Notes: generated by a model not told the origin, from the sequence alone. Positions 39,090 through 49,639 are shown, numbered from the stretch's first letter. The stretch: DNA of 64,000 nucleotides from Hamiltosporidium tvaerminnensis (GCA_022605425.2 CM061252.1:868001-932000), one strand, 5' to 3'. A program made the numbers and translations.

Positions 39090-39960
39090 TCAACAAGAAT
39101 AAAAAAATTAGAGAAAAAGAAAGAAAATTAGCCAAGGAAAAAAAGATTGTAGTTAGCGAAGAAAGATCTGTTCGACGAAAAAAGATTAGGAATTAAGTCA
39201 GGAGAATAAATCTGTTTTTGATGAGTAGATCGGGGCCAGCAAGTAAAAAAAAAATATTTTGGGAAAAAAGACAGTAGTTAGGGAAAAGATTCTGATTCGG
39301 AAAAAGATTTAAGATAGCGAAAAAAAGGGTTATAAAGGAAGAAAATTACGTATGGGAAAGGAGAATTAGTTATAAAAACAGGTTGGGGAATGGTGTTTAG
39401 TTAAAGTGAAAAGGTTTGCTAAAGAAATAAAGTATTGGTTTTTAAAATGTAAAAAAGACCAAGGAAAGTTAAAATCTGTAGAAAAGAATCCGTTTTTAAG
39501 AAAAAGAACCGGCAGAAAGAAAATATCTAGTTGAATCAATGGAGTCGGATAATTAATTGAATATTTGTTTTAAAGATACAAAATTTCAAAAAAGAAAGAT
39601 ATTTGAACAGAATAATTAAAAAAACTTGAGAAAAAAATAATTGTCTGAGAGGAAGAGCAAGTTTATGGCAAAAAGAAAATTAGGGCGGAAATAAATTACT
39701 TGACGAAAAAATATATTTAAAGATAAAATGATTTGGTCGTGGAAATGATGGAGCTTTTCGAGAATATATTTAAAATATAAAGAAATTTAGGGGAAAAAAT
39801 ATTCTGTTATGTAGAACAGGCGCAAGGGTAAAAAGAATCGAGGTAGGGCAATAATAATAATGTTGGAGAAAAATGTTTGGATTGGGGGACTAAAAATTAG
39901 GGTAGGGAAAACTTTTTTGGAATGTATGAAATTAATTAGTTGAGTGAAAAAAATTTTTGC
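39090..39960 (+). repeat. Purine-rich degenerate minisatellite, about 20-bp units
   Basis: Short phrases such as 'gaaaaaagattaggaatta', 'ggaaaaaaagattgtagtta', 'gaaaaaagacagtagttag' and 'ggaaaagattctgattcg' follow one another with a step of about 18-22 bp. All are purine-rich on the + strand. The regularity is clearest at 39120-39420 and fades towards 39960. It is flanked by ordinary AT-rich DNA. No frame codes for a recognisable protein. Confidence 0.6.
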
Positions 39961-40799
39961 TATTTTTTAAAGCGTGATTGGTTTTTAGAAATATTTGATT
40001 CTGCTTATGCTCCTAAAATATTGTAGAGCAGAGCAAAAGTTTAAAGATTTTGGTTAGGGGAACTATTTTGGTCTAATTACAATTAAATTCTTTCTTTTAT
40101 TAATATTCAGCTGCTTTTTAATTTTTTTTAATTTTCATTTGGAAAATTCTTTTTTAAAACGTAAATATTATTGGTGCCAAAGTCCAAGAGTAGTTTTATC
40201 AGGAAAAAATTAAGAATTCTGCTAAATTCAAATTATTACGCGTAGAAAATTATTTAATATTAGGAGTTTACCGTTTTAAAATTTTAGATGAATAAACTCA
40301 ATACTTGTTTGTTTATTGTTAAAATTTTTTTTTAATTAAAAATGATTAAAGCTTTGCATTTCGAAGCTCTTTTATTTTTATATTCAAAAGAAATGTCGCT
40401 ATTTTATTCATAAGGGTTTTTAATGTAAAAACAATGTCTGGATATTTTACTTACTTGGATAAAAGTACGAAAATCATAAAAAACCTTAAAAAAAGCGATT
40501 TCAATAGAGATTTAGGCATATATTCGTTCTATTTCTACTTATTGTATATTCTTACTAAAAGAGAAACTAAAATTTTCTATGCTCGAGCCAAAAAAAAGCC
40601 ATTTTAATTTAATTTGAAAAGAATTGAAATATTTCATGCAAATCACAATAACTAGCTCAGAAAAGCAAAATTAAGAGTTAATTTATTAGAAAGTGCATAA
40701 AGCACTTAATACCATTCCAATTTAAAATTTTTGCTTCTACTGACCTGGGTGAGCGAAATACTTGAGAAATATAGTAAAGAAAATAATATTTACCTAATC
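39961..40799. other. AT-rich sequence, no feature recognised
   Basis: No open frame or family repeat is seen. The 5' half of the dispersed repeat, which would precede copy C, is not recognisable here. Confidence 0.4.
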
Positions 40800-42060
40800 T
40801 GTAGCAGTGAAATACTTGAGAAAGTTAGTTTAGAAAAACATTAAAGAAATATACGTTTCGATTAACTTTTCAATGTCTTTATATAAGTTCTGTAACATAG
40901 CTAGCAACAAAGTATGTAATACCTTTAGAAAGATGAAACGAACACATTTATTTATATAGAAATGTAAATATATAAGAATCACACATATGCAAAATATTAT
41001 AAAAGACCTATCGTTTTAGATTGTGATTGAATTAAGCACTTAAAATCATACAATCAAAATTGTAGATATTGTAAACAATAAATTACGGTTGTTCGTAAAA
41101 TGATTTAAGATTTTTCTGAATAGTATTTTGATATAATTTTATTGTAGTGGGTAAATATTTCCAAACGACTTTTCTAACTAAATAGGCAGTGTTGTCCTAG
41201 TATTTGGCTCATTGCTTTAAAGTTCTTGTAAATACAATTGATGTTGTTGGTAGGCGTATCTTAGCATTATAGAGTGATTAAAATCATTCATTTCGAATTC
41301 TTTGATTTGTAAACAAAATCGATTGTTGTTCAGGGCATCTATATTAGAGCAAGTATATAATTATGTAAATACCTTGCATAAGTCTTTCTATAATCCAGCA
41401 ATTAAGATATAAACAGATACAGCAAATATAGCTGCAAATATTAAAGAGAATGGATATCTGTGAACGGTGACATTTGGTATATTTGGCTTCCACTTCAGTA
41501 CAGTCATAGCTCTTGTAGTTTAAAGGATGGAGAGCTTTTCCTATAGAGCATCCGATATTTCAAACATATTCTTGAAGCTAATCTGTAGAAGATGCTACAA
41601 AATGAAAAACCCTTGCCTATTTATACTTTATAATTTTTTTACAATCAATGTCACTTAGAATCAAAATTCATTTAATTCGTTCAGTATCTTGATAGATATT
41701 CTTCCAAAACAATCTATCTAATTACAATATGAGTTAGCTCAAGTCACAATTGTTAATTATACCATCCAATGTTTACCCTTCTAAACCATTTTAATGTATA
41801 ACAATACTTATTTAAATAATGTTCTTGGCTTCTTTTAAATCATACTAAGATATTTTTATTAGTATATCCCTACATATATAATTTTCTTCAGATTCTATTT
41901 CATATCTGAATTTATAACTTGCATAAATTTAAATAAAAAAGAAAGAAATTATAAAAATAGCTGTAAAATGAATTAATTTCAAACAATGTATTATCTAAAA
42001 AAAATTTATTGTTTAATACGTATATAGATATATTTAAAATAATTGCTACATGGAATCTTC
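40800..42060 (+). repeat. Dispersed repeat family, copy C (central part)
   Basis: A more diverged copy. Landmarks are 'aaataggcagtg' and 'tatttggctcattgc' near 41185-41215, 'gcaaatattaaagagaatgg' near 41434, 'gtagaagatgctacaaaatg' near 41586, and the AT-rich downstream block. The 3' third with the conserved 'acttccaattatgg' end is absent. The copy stops where the R2-like element begins, so the element inserted into it or lies at a deletion junction between copies C and D. Confidence 0.5.
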
Positions 42061-42113
42061 TAAATTAGTAATAATAATTTAAAAAAAATTAAAATATTTA
42101 TTTGTTAAGATGC

Positions 42114-42776
42114 ATGGGTAGAAAGAAAAATGTTAGCAGCGAAATATCGAAAAATACCAAAATAAAGGCTGCAAACGACGCTGATGAGGTGAAAAAGAGT
42201 GATAGTGAGATACAAAAATGTAAGCTACACCCACCGGCGATTCCCCTACCTTCCTCCTCCTACACAACAATAACACCTCCACCACCAAGCCAAACATGCA
42301 GTAAAATGCAAAATAGTGGGCTTGACACCTTACCTTCGCCTAATGCACCAGTTCCCTCTTCGGTTGAAGTCTCTGCGTGCGAGCCATCGTACGACATGAC
42401 AAGCCCCTGTACTCTAGCTATTCCGGAAGGTAACAGGCTAATGACATTGCGGACGATATTCGATTCCGTAACAGCCGACCCGAAGGAATGGCCTCGAATT
42501 GTTTTTTTTGCAGTACAGACAAGGTTTGAAAGAATGCCAAGAAATGGCTGGACAGAGCTTCACAGGTACTATAATGAGAAATTCGGCTGCACTGAAACTC
42601 TCGAAGTGTTAAAAAAATTGGCACAAAGTGAGATGGGAAAGGATGTAAAATCAGAAGAGAATGGAGAGCGACGTAGAATCGCCACTTGTCTCGCTGATAC
42701 ATGCACCTTGACCGACACCACGGAGTACATAAACCTGAGAGATAAATTCTTGAGTAAAATCAAAGAAATCTCATGA
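42114..42776 (+). CDS. R2-like element, N-terminal segment of the polyprotein
   Basis: The open frame begins at a TTG at 42102, but the first ATG is at 42114 (MGRKKNVSSE), which I prefer as the start. Of about 220 residues, the first 35 are basic and hydrophilic. Residues about 45-75 are rich in P, S and T (for example TPPPPSQ). The rest is a folded-looking region with several cysteines and RIVFFAVQTRFERMPR, followed by a segment ending in DKFLSKIKEIS. In R2-type proteins the N-terminus usually carries zinc-finger or Myb-like DNA-binding motifs. I cannot identify a clear CCHH or Myb motif here, so DNA binding is inferred only from position. The coding continues in another frame after about 42765. 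The base composition is much less A+T-rich than the surroundings. Confidence 0.75.
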   Translation: MGRKKNVSSEISKNTKIKAANDADEVKKSDSEIQKCKLHPPAIPLPSSSYTTITPPPPSQTCSKMQNSGLDTLPSPNAPVPSSVEVSACEPSYDMTSPCTLAIPEGNRLMTLRTIFDSVTADPKEWPRIVFFAVQTRFERMPRNGWTELHRYYNEKFGCTETLEVLKKLAQSEMGKDVKSEENGERRRIATCLADTCTLTDTTEYINLRDKFLSKIKEIS

Positions 42777-43090
42777 GAAGGAAATTGGAAAAGTGGTGGT
42801 CCGAACTAGAAAACATCCAAATGAATTGGTTGATAGTAAAGTTCTGGATCTCATTAATCGAGTAGTCGGTGAATATGCAGGAGCTCATGTACCTGAGTCA
42901 ATTACGGAAGCCGCGTATATCATGCAAGCTGCGCAGGTATGCTATGACGAGGCAACACGTAAAGAGAAGCCTAGATCCGCTTGGAAGGAAAACATAGAAA
43001 GTAAAATTTCTAAGTTAGTACTTTCCAAAGATCTTCCTCGAGAAGGCTCGTAAGCAGGAAAAGCTCTCCACTTCGGAAACGAAGAGCCTT
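42758..43090 (+). pseudogene. R2-like element, linker segments between N-terminus and RT
   Basis: After the first frame change the second + frame reads MRRKLEKWWSELENI from 42773. The first + frame then continues from about 42820 with DSKVLDLINRVVGEYAG and runs to a stop at 43051. The second frame resumes around 43020 with KIFLEKARKQEK and joins the RT segment without a stop. The protein-like sequence therefore passes through three frames in about 300 bp. A frame opening at a GTG at 42793 (42793-43053) is part of this and is not a separate gene. Function is unknown; position suggests the region before RT motif 0. Confidence 0.65.
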
Positions 43091-43099
43091 AAGAAAATC

Positions 43100-44296
43100 A
43101 TGCGAGAGTTTAATTTAAACTTGAGCAGCGTAACTGATCTTTCTGAGGCTTTAGTTAAGAAGAATGAGTCTTTGAATGTTTACGAGAAAAAAATTACGAT
43201 GCATGAAAGTAGGAAGCAATTCCGAAAAGAGAATCGTATGTTTGAGCTTTTCCGAGGTCGATTTTATCGTGGGTTATCTGAGCGTGTGGAATCCGAGCAT
43301 GTGGTTAGCCGTGATGAAATTGTGAGTTTTTGGTCTACAATGTGGAACAAAAATGATGACACAGTCACGTACGATGATTATTTGATTCCATTTGTATCAG
43401 ATAATCATCCGACCACGTTTCCTTCACTTGATGAATTTGTGAATATCATTAATTGGCTTCCTAATTGGAAAGCTGCTGGAATTGATGGTATTTACAATTT
43501 TTTTATTAAGAAACTTACAACTCTTCACAAATATCTTTATGATATTGTGAAAGTTATATGTTTAGAAGGAACACCTCAAGCTGATTGGTTTTACTGCGGG
43601 CTTACGTATTTGATACCGAAAGGAAGTCCACGAAGAGGCTCTGACTACAGGCCAATCACTTGTATGTCCAACCTCTATAAGTTAACGACAAAGTGTGTAA
43701 CGAAAGTCGTTCAACTTGAAGTGGAAAGGCGAGGGTTGCTTGCAGAGAACCAATTAGGGGCGGTAAGAGGTGTGCAGGGAGCGAAAGAGCAGGCTCTACT
43801 GAATATTGCCTTAAATAAAGAGTATGGAAATAATCTTAAGGCAACATGGATTGATGTTAAAAAAGCTTATGATTCAATAGATCATGCTTATTTAACTCAA
43901 TGCATTGAAAACCTTAATTTACCTGATTGGATCCTGAAATTTATTAAGGTAATTATATCAAAATGGAAAATTGATATATCAGTAGGGCCTGAAAAAATCA
44001 TGAGCAAGAAGATTGATAGAGGGATTCTACAAGGAGATAGTCTGTCACCTTTGTTATTTGTGTTGTGTATGGATCCATTAAGCCGAAAGCTTAATGAAAA
44101 ATACACAAAAGTGACAGTACAAACAGATGCAGAATCCCATTCTACTAATCATCTCTTGTTTATTGATGATCTTAAGCTCCTTGCAAAAGACAGCTCCACA
44201 TTGAGTGCTATGACAGGCGAGGCAAAGGAATTTTTAGAGGTGATTGGCTTAGAGATTAACAAAGAGAAGTCAGCCACAAATGATACTGTGTTGTGA
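43100..44296 (+). CDS. R2-like element, reverse transcriptase domain
   Basis: This is the largest uninterrupted segment, 398 codons from an internal ATG. It polymerises cDNA on the element RNA, primed at the nicked target. Motifs seen: an entry region KAAGIDGIYNFF; GLTYLIPKG followed by DYRPITCMSNLYKLTTK (motifs 1 and 2); LAENQLGAVRGVQGAKEQ; motif A with TWIDVKKAYDS (catalytic D at residue 252); motif B RGILQGDSLSPLLF (residues about 307-320); motif C FIDDLKLL (residues 354-361, both aspartates present); and the start of motif D, GLEINKEKSA. All catalytic aspartates are intact. The frame breaks just before motif E, which lies in the next segment. The upstream part also remains open beyond this ATG, so the ATG is not a true start. 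The 'GAVRGVQGAKEQ' pattern is one I associate with microsporidian R2-like polymerases (memory, not checked). Confidence 0.9.
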   Translation: MREFNLNLSSVTDLSEALVKKNESLNVYEKKITMHESRKQFRKENRMFELFRGRFYRGLSERVESEHVVSRDEIVSFWSTMWNKNDDTVTYDDYLIPFVSDNHPTTFPSLDEFVNIINWLPNWKAAGIDGIYNFFIKKLTTLHKYLYDIVKVICLEGTPQADWFYCGLTYLIPKGSPRRGSDYRPITCMSNLYKLTTKCVTKVVQLEVERRGLLAENQLGAVRGVQGAKEQALLNIALNKEYGNNLKATWIDVKKAYDSIDHAYLTQCIENLNLPDWILKFIKVIISKWKIDISVGPEKIMSKKIDRGILQGDSLSPLLFVLCMDPLSRKLNEKYTKVTVQTDAESHSTNHLLFIDDLKLLAKDSSTLSAMTGEAKEFLEVIGLEINKEKSATNDTVL

Positions 44297-44783
44297 AGAT
44301 ACTGCTACTCTTCTAGAAGGTGTTAGTGTTTACAAATATTTAGGAATAATAGAAGATAGCAGAGGAATCCCAACACGTAGCTCATTTGAAGAAGTACAGA
44401 GCAAACTTATATCAAGAGTTGAAAGACTTTGTCACACTAGATTAAATGCAAAAAATTTATTTTCTGCAATCAATCAACATGCGATATCGTTAATCAACTA
44501 CCACATAGGAGTACTTCGACTTGAACCGGCTGACTTCTCTAAGTTAGATGATGCAGTGCGTGCGGTGTTGGTTAAAAATAAGATACATCTCCGCCCAGGA
44601 TGTAAAGAGCGGTTGTATACCTTCCTAGAACAGAACTTGGAAGAGGCCTACATAGTGTTGAGTTGCGAAGCGAACATATGCTTCTGCAACTCTTGGATTG
44701 TCTGGAAAAAAGTAAAGAAATATCAACTAGACGAGCAGCAATCCTCAAGGTGGAGAATAATAATAAAACCCATCTTGCACTAA
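44280..44783 (+). CDS. R2-like element, RT motif E and thumb segment
   Basis: This segment overlaps the RT segment by 17 bp in another frame and continues its protein. SVYKYLGIIED near the start is RT motif E (Y-L-G). It is followed by a helical thumb-like region with NQHAISLINYHIGVLRL and DDAVRAVLVKNKIHLRPGC. The last 40 or so codons, after about 44650, are probably out of frame, because a continuation in the second + frame (44663 onward) fits better. The ATG at 44280 is a by-product of the frame change and not a start. Confidence 0.7.
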   Translation: MILCCEDTATLLEGVSVYKYLGIIEDSRGIPTRSSFEEVQSKLISRVERLCHTRLNAKNLFSAINQHAISLINYHIGVLRLEPADFSKLDDAVRAVLVKNKIHLRPGCKERLYTFLEQNLEEAYIVLSCEANICFCNSWIVWKKVKKYQLDEQQSSRWRIIIKPILH

Positions 44784-44977
44784 TAAAAGGCTTCTTAAAA
44801 GTAAAGTACAGGTTGGTAGAAGAAGTCACTAAGAAAAGTTTAGAAGAAGCTCAACTTGCAAAACTATATAACGAAATAGAAAAACGAAAACTCCATTCAA
44901 AGTTATATAATGCAAGAAAAAATGAGCTTGTGAGTGTTAGTGACTCTTCAAGGTGGCTTAAAGAGAGGAAATATTAG
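44640..44977 (+). pseudogene. R2-like element, linker between thumb and zinc knuckle
   Basis: The second + frame continues the protein from about 44640: RSEHMLLQLLDCLEKSKE, then a basic, probably helical stretch ending KNELVSVSDSSRWLK. The region just upstream in the same frame (RGLHSVEL) matches the 'GRGL' element that commonly follows the thumb in R2-like proteins. After the SRWLK stretch the frame changes again near 44960 to the third frame, which reads RGNIRPRNEAVFCYIQD into the zinc knuckle. The stop at 44975 therefore ends a frame segment and not a gene. Confidence 0.65.
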
Positions 44978-45099
44978 GCCACGAAATGAAGCTGTGTTCT
45001 GCTATATCCAGGATAGAAATGTATTCTGGGGAGCAGATGGTGTGTGTCAACATTGCGGGAAGTCTGGTAAGACTGTGGATCATCTAGCTAACTAGATGC
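44970..45099 (+). pseudogene. R2-like element, CCHC zinc-knuckle segment
   Basis: Read in the third + frame from about 44964: NIRPRNEAVFCYIQDRNVFW, then a CQHCGKSGKTVDHLA stretch from 45045. A single surplus A near 45090 shifts the frame, after which TRC completes a C-x2-C-x7-H-x4-C knuckle. This CCHC motif directly before the nuclease is a hallmark of R2-type proteins and is thought to bind nucleic acid at the target. It is too short to be reported as a gene on its own. Confidence 0.75.
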
Positions 45100-45105
45100 G
45101 AAAAA

Positions 45106-45543
45106 ATGCTAGGCCATGATTACACTAGACGGCATAATGAAGTGGTCAGATGCCTACACCTTCTTCTTCTAAATAGATATAAGTTTAAGTCTTCAAAACG
45201 AATAAGGAGCCACTCAGTTCAAGAAATTCTTGATAATGAGTATGCAGAGATAAGAGTGGACACCAGAATTAAAACTGATGTTAAAATTCGGAATAACAGA
45301 CCGGACATATTTATTTTAGATAAGAAGAAGAATAAGATAACACTCATTGAAGTAGGAATCACTTCCCAAGATTCACTTCAAATAGTTGAAACTGAAAAAC
45401 TTAGGAAGTATGACCTGCTAGCCAATGAGTTGGGTCTTATTTATAGGTGTAGTGTTGAGATAATCCCCTATGTGATGACCTGGGACGGTATTGTGACAAA
45501 ATACCATAAATCTCATCTTAAAAGACTAGAAATACCCATGTAA
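45106..45543 (+). CDS. R2-like element, restriction-like endonuclease domain
   Basis: The C-terminal domain of 145 residues, in continuous frame with the last cysteine of the zinc knuckle just upstream. It is a PD-(D/E)xK-type nuclease that nicks the target DNA. Motifs seen: RPDIFIL (residues 65-71, with the catalytic D at 67), TLIEVG (residues 79-84, with E82 in the second acidic position), and EKLRKYDLLANELG (residues 97-110, supplying a downstream lysine and tyrosine). The ATG at 45106 is internal to the polyprotein. The frame ends at a TAA that arises from a single surplus base at 45541; the second frame continues the protein past it. Confidence 0.85.
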   Translation: MLGHDYTRRHNEVVRCLHLLLLNRYKFKSSKRIRSHSVQEILDNEYAEIRVDTRIKTDVKIRNNRPDIFILDKKKNKITLIEVGITSQDSLQIVETEKLRKYDLLANELGLIYRCSVEIIPYVMTWDGIVTKYHKSHLKRLEIPM

Positions 45544-45884
45544 TGTAGAGGCATACATTCAGTCTATAGTACTTAAGAAGACAGTCGAAACTATTTCCTT
45601 TGATCGACGAAGAGGACTTGAGTCAGGACTAAATGCCGAAGAGAGCTGGGAGAGAGCGTCAATGGGTGTTATTATGAGATCAGAGATGCATGAGGAACCA
45701 ATACCCCCTTTAAAAGAAGCGAAAACGAGAGGAAGATGGTGTCAAAATTTTAAACCAAAAATAATACAGCCCCCTTATTTTACAAGGAGGAACCACTTTA
45801 GAGGAACCGACCAATAACATAAATGAAGAGTCGGATTTGGAAGAAGAGACAAAAGTGGTCAAAGAGGTAGAAGAAAACATGTAA
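45542..45884 (+). pseudogene. R2-like element, C-terminal tail segment
   Basis: From 45542 the second + frame reads NVEAYIQSIVLKKTVETI, then FDRRRGLESGLNAEESWERA, and stays open to a stop at 45815. From about 45785 the third frame offers a better ending: TTLEEPTNN, then an acidic stretch ESDLEEETKVV, stopping at 45882-45884. The tail is hydrophilic and has no known domain. Conservation of an open frame beyond the nuclease shows that the polyprotein extends about 110 residues past the nuclease core. Confidence 0.6.
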
Positions 45885-45930
45885 AAATGGTAAAAAATAT
45901 TTTAACCCAGAATTTAATTAAATAAAGATG

Positions 45931-46199
45931 CATATCATTTAACTAAAGTTTTATTTTTATCAAAAGTACTAAAACCAGGAAAGCTTTGGATGAGCGAATA
46001 TACATTCACTAAAATTCTAATTTTTTATTCTTTATTGTAATATTGTCAGTATGAGAAAAGGCACATTATTTATTCTCTGTTTTCTTTAAAATCAATATAA
46101 ATAAAATAGTATTCAAACAAAAAGAAGCATTTAGACCTATGAGTTTGGAATTTTTTTAACGCAAAAAGTACTAAAAAAATATACATTTAAAAATATTTC
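45931..46199. other. AT-rich sequence after the R2-like element
   Basis: No gene was seen. The composition returns to the A+T-rich background. A short 3' untranslated region of the element may extend here, but its end cannot be fixed without a second copy. Confidence 0.4.
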
Positions 46200-48450
46200 T
46201 TCAAAACAGCATTACCTTTAAATTTTTAGAAAATATAAAATATGTTTAATCTTCTAACACAAACCAAAAAATAATATATTATCTTTTTCTTTATAATATA
46301 CAACTTTACCTCGAATTTTTTGAAATAGGCAAATGCGCCTCATAATTGCGTTATTTGCCTTCGCGTTATGAAAATTCCAGTTAATGCTATTGGGAATTTA
46401 TCTACCAATATATTATGAGTGAATTCATTAAATTATTTAGTTAATTTTGACTTCAAACAAGATCAGATGAGTTCTTTGAGAATACCCTTTAAACAATGGT
46501 AAAATGTGTAAATAACCTTAGATATGCCATTCCATAATTCGAATCAGCTTGGATAGTTTGAGATAATATATTACAGATGCAAATATTCTAGTAAAAATAT
46601 ATCAGCTGGTTGTGGCATAAGTTCTATTCCTCTAAATTGGTTTAATCTTTATTCATATAAGGAAGAATCAGAAGTTTCAAAATGAAAAAGTACTAATTTA
46701 CTTGTAAAAGATGCCACAACATTTAGAACTGAAGCTCATTTATAGTTTTAGTGATTATGTATACCTAATTGTCTCTATTATTACATTTTAAGCAGACAAA
46801 CCGTAATTCGAAATAATTAGCTATAAATCGACAAACAAGATCATCGAAATTTTATTTGTAGTATTATAAATATTTCCTTCTTTAAATTATAAGACCATTT
46901 ATTCCTATCTTTCAAATCAATATCTATTATTTATACTTATCTTTCTAAATTTATATTCACTTATAAATATATTTAGATATTAAAATGATATAATCCTCGC
47001 TTATTTCGGACTAGTATAGATAGCTCATTAATTTTTGAAAATTTAATTGTGGATTATATAGAATTACGAGAAAGTATACTAAAAATTAGTTATATTAATT
47101 AGGTTTGAGCCGAACTAAATTTAATTAAAGTTTAACTTTCTTATAATCATATCAAAATATTATTTACATTATTATATTTTGGCTTTATTTCTTGTTTTAA
47201 TACGTATACTTAATAAAAATAGTTACAATCTAAAAACTAAAGAAAATATATCAAACGAACTATTTTAATAATTATTGTAACAATTGTCTTTCAATTAGGC
47301 AAATAACTTAAGAGTACTTAATTTTACATAAATTGGATGCAAAGATTTATTAGAATTTGGTTTTAATATAGAAGTAGCATGATAAGAAGTTTTTTGATCC
47401 CTCCATGACAGTTTACTGTACTATATATATTATTTAAAAGTCTAATTTAATTTAAAATAATATATAATTCAAAAATATACTTAACATATTTAAATCGAAT
47501 TAATATATGTATAATTATAATGATTTAAGTTATGTAAATCTCACTACATATTTTAAAATGAAATATTTATTTATATAGATATATTTAAAGGAATCAAATA
47601 TCAGAGTTCATTATACTATAAATTGTATTATATATTAGTAAATCAAAGCCATTAAAAATCCAAAGAATAACATATATATTCCAAAAATAGCAATAGTATT
47701 ACATTTCTCATTAATTACTCGAAAGTATTATACATGATATTTGAATACTTTTCGTATTTATATCTTTTTTTTTTTAATTAGCTTTATATTCTGTTTAAGA
47801 AATTGTAAAAAGGCATATATAATATGCGCTATAACTGTTTGATTAATTTAAGGAAAGGTAAATAGTAAAGGTTATTTTGAAATCTATAGTTACGTATGAA
47901 TCTCTTATATGATTAATGTTTCCAACAATATACTGCGGGCTTTTCGAAACGAGTTAACCAAATTTAATCCAGCCATATTTAGGCTGAACACAACTTACTA
48001 TGAGCAAGATTATAAAACCTTGTTTTTAAATAGTATGTGAGCGTTTTAATAGTACGAATGTTCCAAACAACCATAAAAAACCAACCAATACCTTACACAC
48101 AAAAACTTCCAATTATGGTAAATTTTATAAGTTTATTAGGGTTAACAACTTAATATAATATCAGAAGAGAAAATACTTACTTATATTTACGAATATAATA
48201 TATTGATATGAAATAATGAATTTGAAGTTAAATGAATATAAAATGAACAAATAACAGAAATTTTATACATTATTTAGCCATAAATATTACTTTGAAACAT
48301 AAATTAATCATTGAAATGACCTGAATTATTTTACATGACCCAAACAAGTGATTGATTAAGTAACGACTTGAATTTGTAAATGAATAAGAAAAGAATGAAG
48401 TAAAATAAATGTAACAGAATTAAAAAAATTCATTACGAAAAAAAAACAAC
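46200..48450 (+). repeat. Dispersed repeat family, copy D (3' half)
   Basis: Landmarks are 'aaataggcaaatgcgcc' at about 46323, 'tctaccaatatattatgag' near 46400, 'gatcagatgagttctttgag' near 46461, 'aaagatgccacaac' near 46709, 'tactatgagcaagatt' near 47997, and the end 'aaaaacttccaattatggta' at 48101. The matching A-rich tail runs to about 48450. It begins shortly after the R2-like element and lacks the 5' half. Confidence 0.65.
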
Positions 48451-49639
48451 CAAAAAACTAAAAAATGTATATACAGCTATAACTAAAATGAGTTTTAGCA
48501 AAAAAAATTTGATATAAGTAAATTTTTAAATTAAGAAAACACAGCCAAAATGAATAATAAACTAAAAAAATGTACGAAAGAAATATCGGTAACTGTAATC
48601 TAACATATAATCTCTTTTTATGCAAGAAAAATATTATATTTTAACATCTATAAACAAAAGTATTTATTTAAACATAAATAACGAACTATATACCAATTTA
48701 CATTAAAGTAACGACTTTATAAATTTTATATAACATAAATTTACTCAAAACAAGTAAAGGATAAACTAGGACTAGAATTTCAATAGAACGATTGTCGAAA
48801 ATATTTGAATTTAATTAAAAGCACATGAAAATAGTTAGAAACAAATATATAATAAAAACAAGTACATTTTTTAACTATGTAAGACACATTACAATTCAAA
48901 GACTAATATACAATAAAATTATATTTACAAAAATATACATGACTTAATACAAATTATAGAAAAGGTAATTAAATAAGGAGTAAAAAACCCTACTAAAGTA
49001 TTCTACCCAAAAAATATGCATTTAGCAAATCTCCATAGTATTCTACAGAATATTAAAGAATTTAAAATCAAAATTTTAACGTTCAAAAAAATTATTGTGA
49101 ATTAATCAAAGCAAACACATAAGCAATATTTAGCTTAAAGATTTATATCACATTTTACACGCCTTTAAAATTGGGTTATAAAAAAATAGTATAAAAACAA
49201 AATTAATACAAATAATATGTAAGAAAAGTATATATTTTAAACATAAAAAGTTAGATTAGATAAAAAAATAGAATGCTAATAGACATAAAATTAGATCTAT
49301 AAGCTAAAAGAATCTATGAGATATTCAAATTAAGAACGACAGTGTAGTTCGATAGGATTTATTTTATTTGCGAAATAATGCTCGATAAATAAATAGTACA
49401 ATTAGAACTTTCTTTATTAGAATACATATTTTTTAGTGAAATAACTTAAATTTTGAAAATAAATAGAATAATAATTTAAATGATATAAACCGTAAAATGA
49501 AAAATAATATTACATAAGTTTAAAGTAACTGAATATCAGCGTTAATGAAAAATATATAATAATTACATAAACCAAAACACATTAAATGAATTAAAACTAT
49601 ACAATATTTTTAATAAAGGAGTAAGTGTTGTACTCTTTT
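48451..49639. other. A-rich, AT-rich sequence
   Basis: The + strand has many A-runs. No open frame, no satellite landmark and no motif were recognised. Confidence 0.4.

Larger units (their letters stand above)
42100..45930 (+). mobile_element. R2-like non-LTR retrotransposon, recently frame-broken copy
   Basis: One polymerase-type polyprotein runs from 42114 to a stop at 45882-45884, but it is split into about ten frame segments. Domain order: an N-terminal region with a proline-rich stretch, RT fingers and palm (43100-44296), thumb and linker (44280-44977), a CCHC zinc knuckle (45045-45099) and a C-terminal restriction-like endonuclease (45106-45543). This is the order of R2-type elements, which nick their target with the C-terminal nuclease and prime reverse transcription from the nick. 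Seen frame changes lie near 42760-42772, 42800-42830, 43000-43030, 44280-44296, 44640-44670, 44955-44970, 45087-45096, 45539-45544 and 45770-45790. None of the segments carries an internal stop. An AATAAA lies at 45921-45926. No target-site duplication or A-tail could be assigned, and the flanking DNA is not rDNA. Confidence 0.9.

Noticed and set aside
42418-44829. Minus-strand frames opposite the R2-like element
   Set aside because: They are shadows of the coding strand, where low stop density comes from the higher G+C content. The sense frames carry the RT and nuclease motifs.
42758-45790. Programmed ribosomal frameshifting in the R2-like element
   Set aside because: About nine changes in both directions at unrelated sequences are too many. 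Indel damage or assembly error is simpler.
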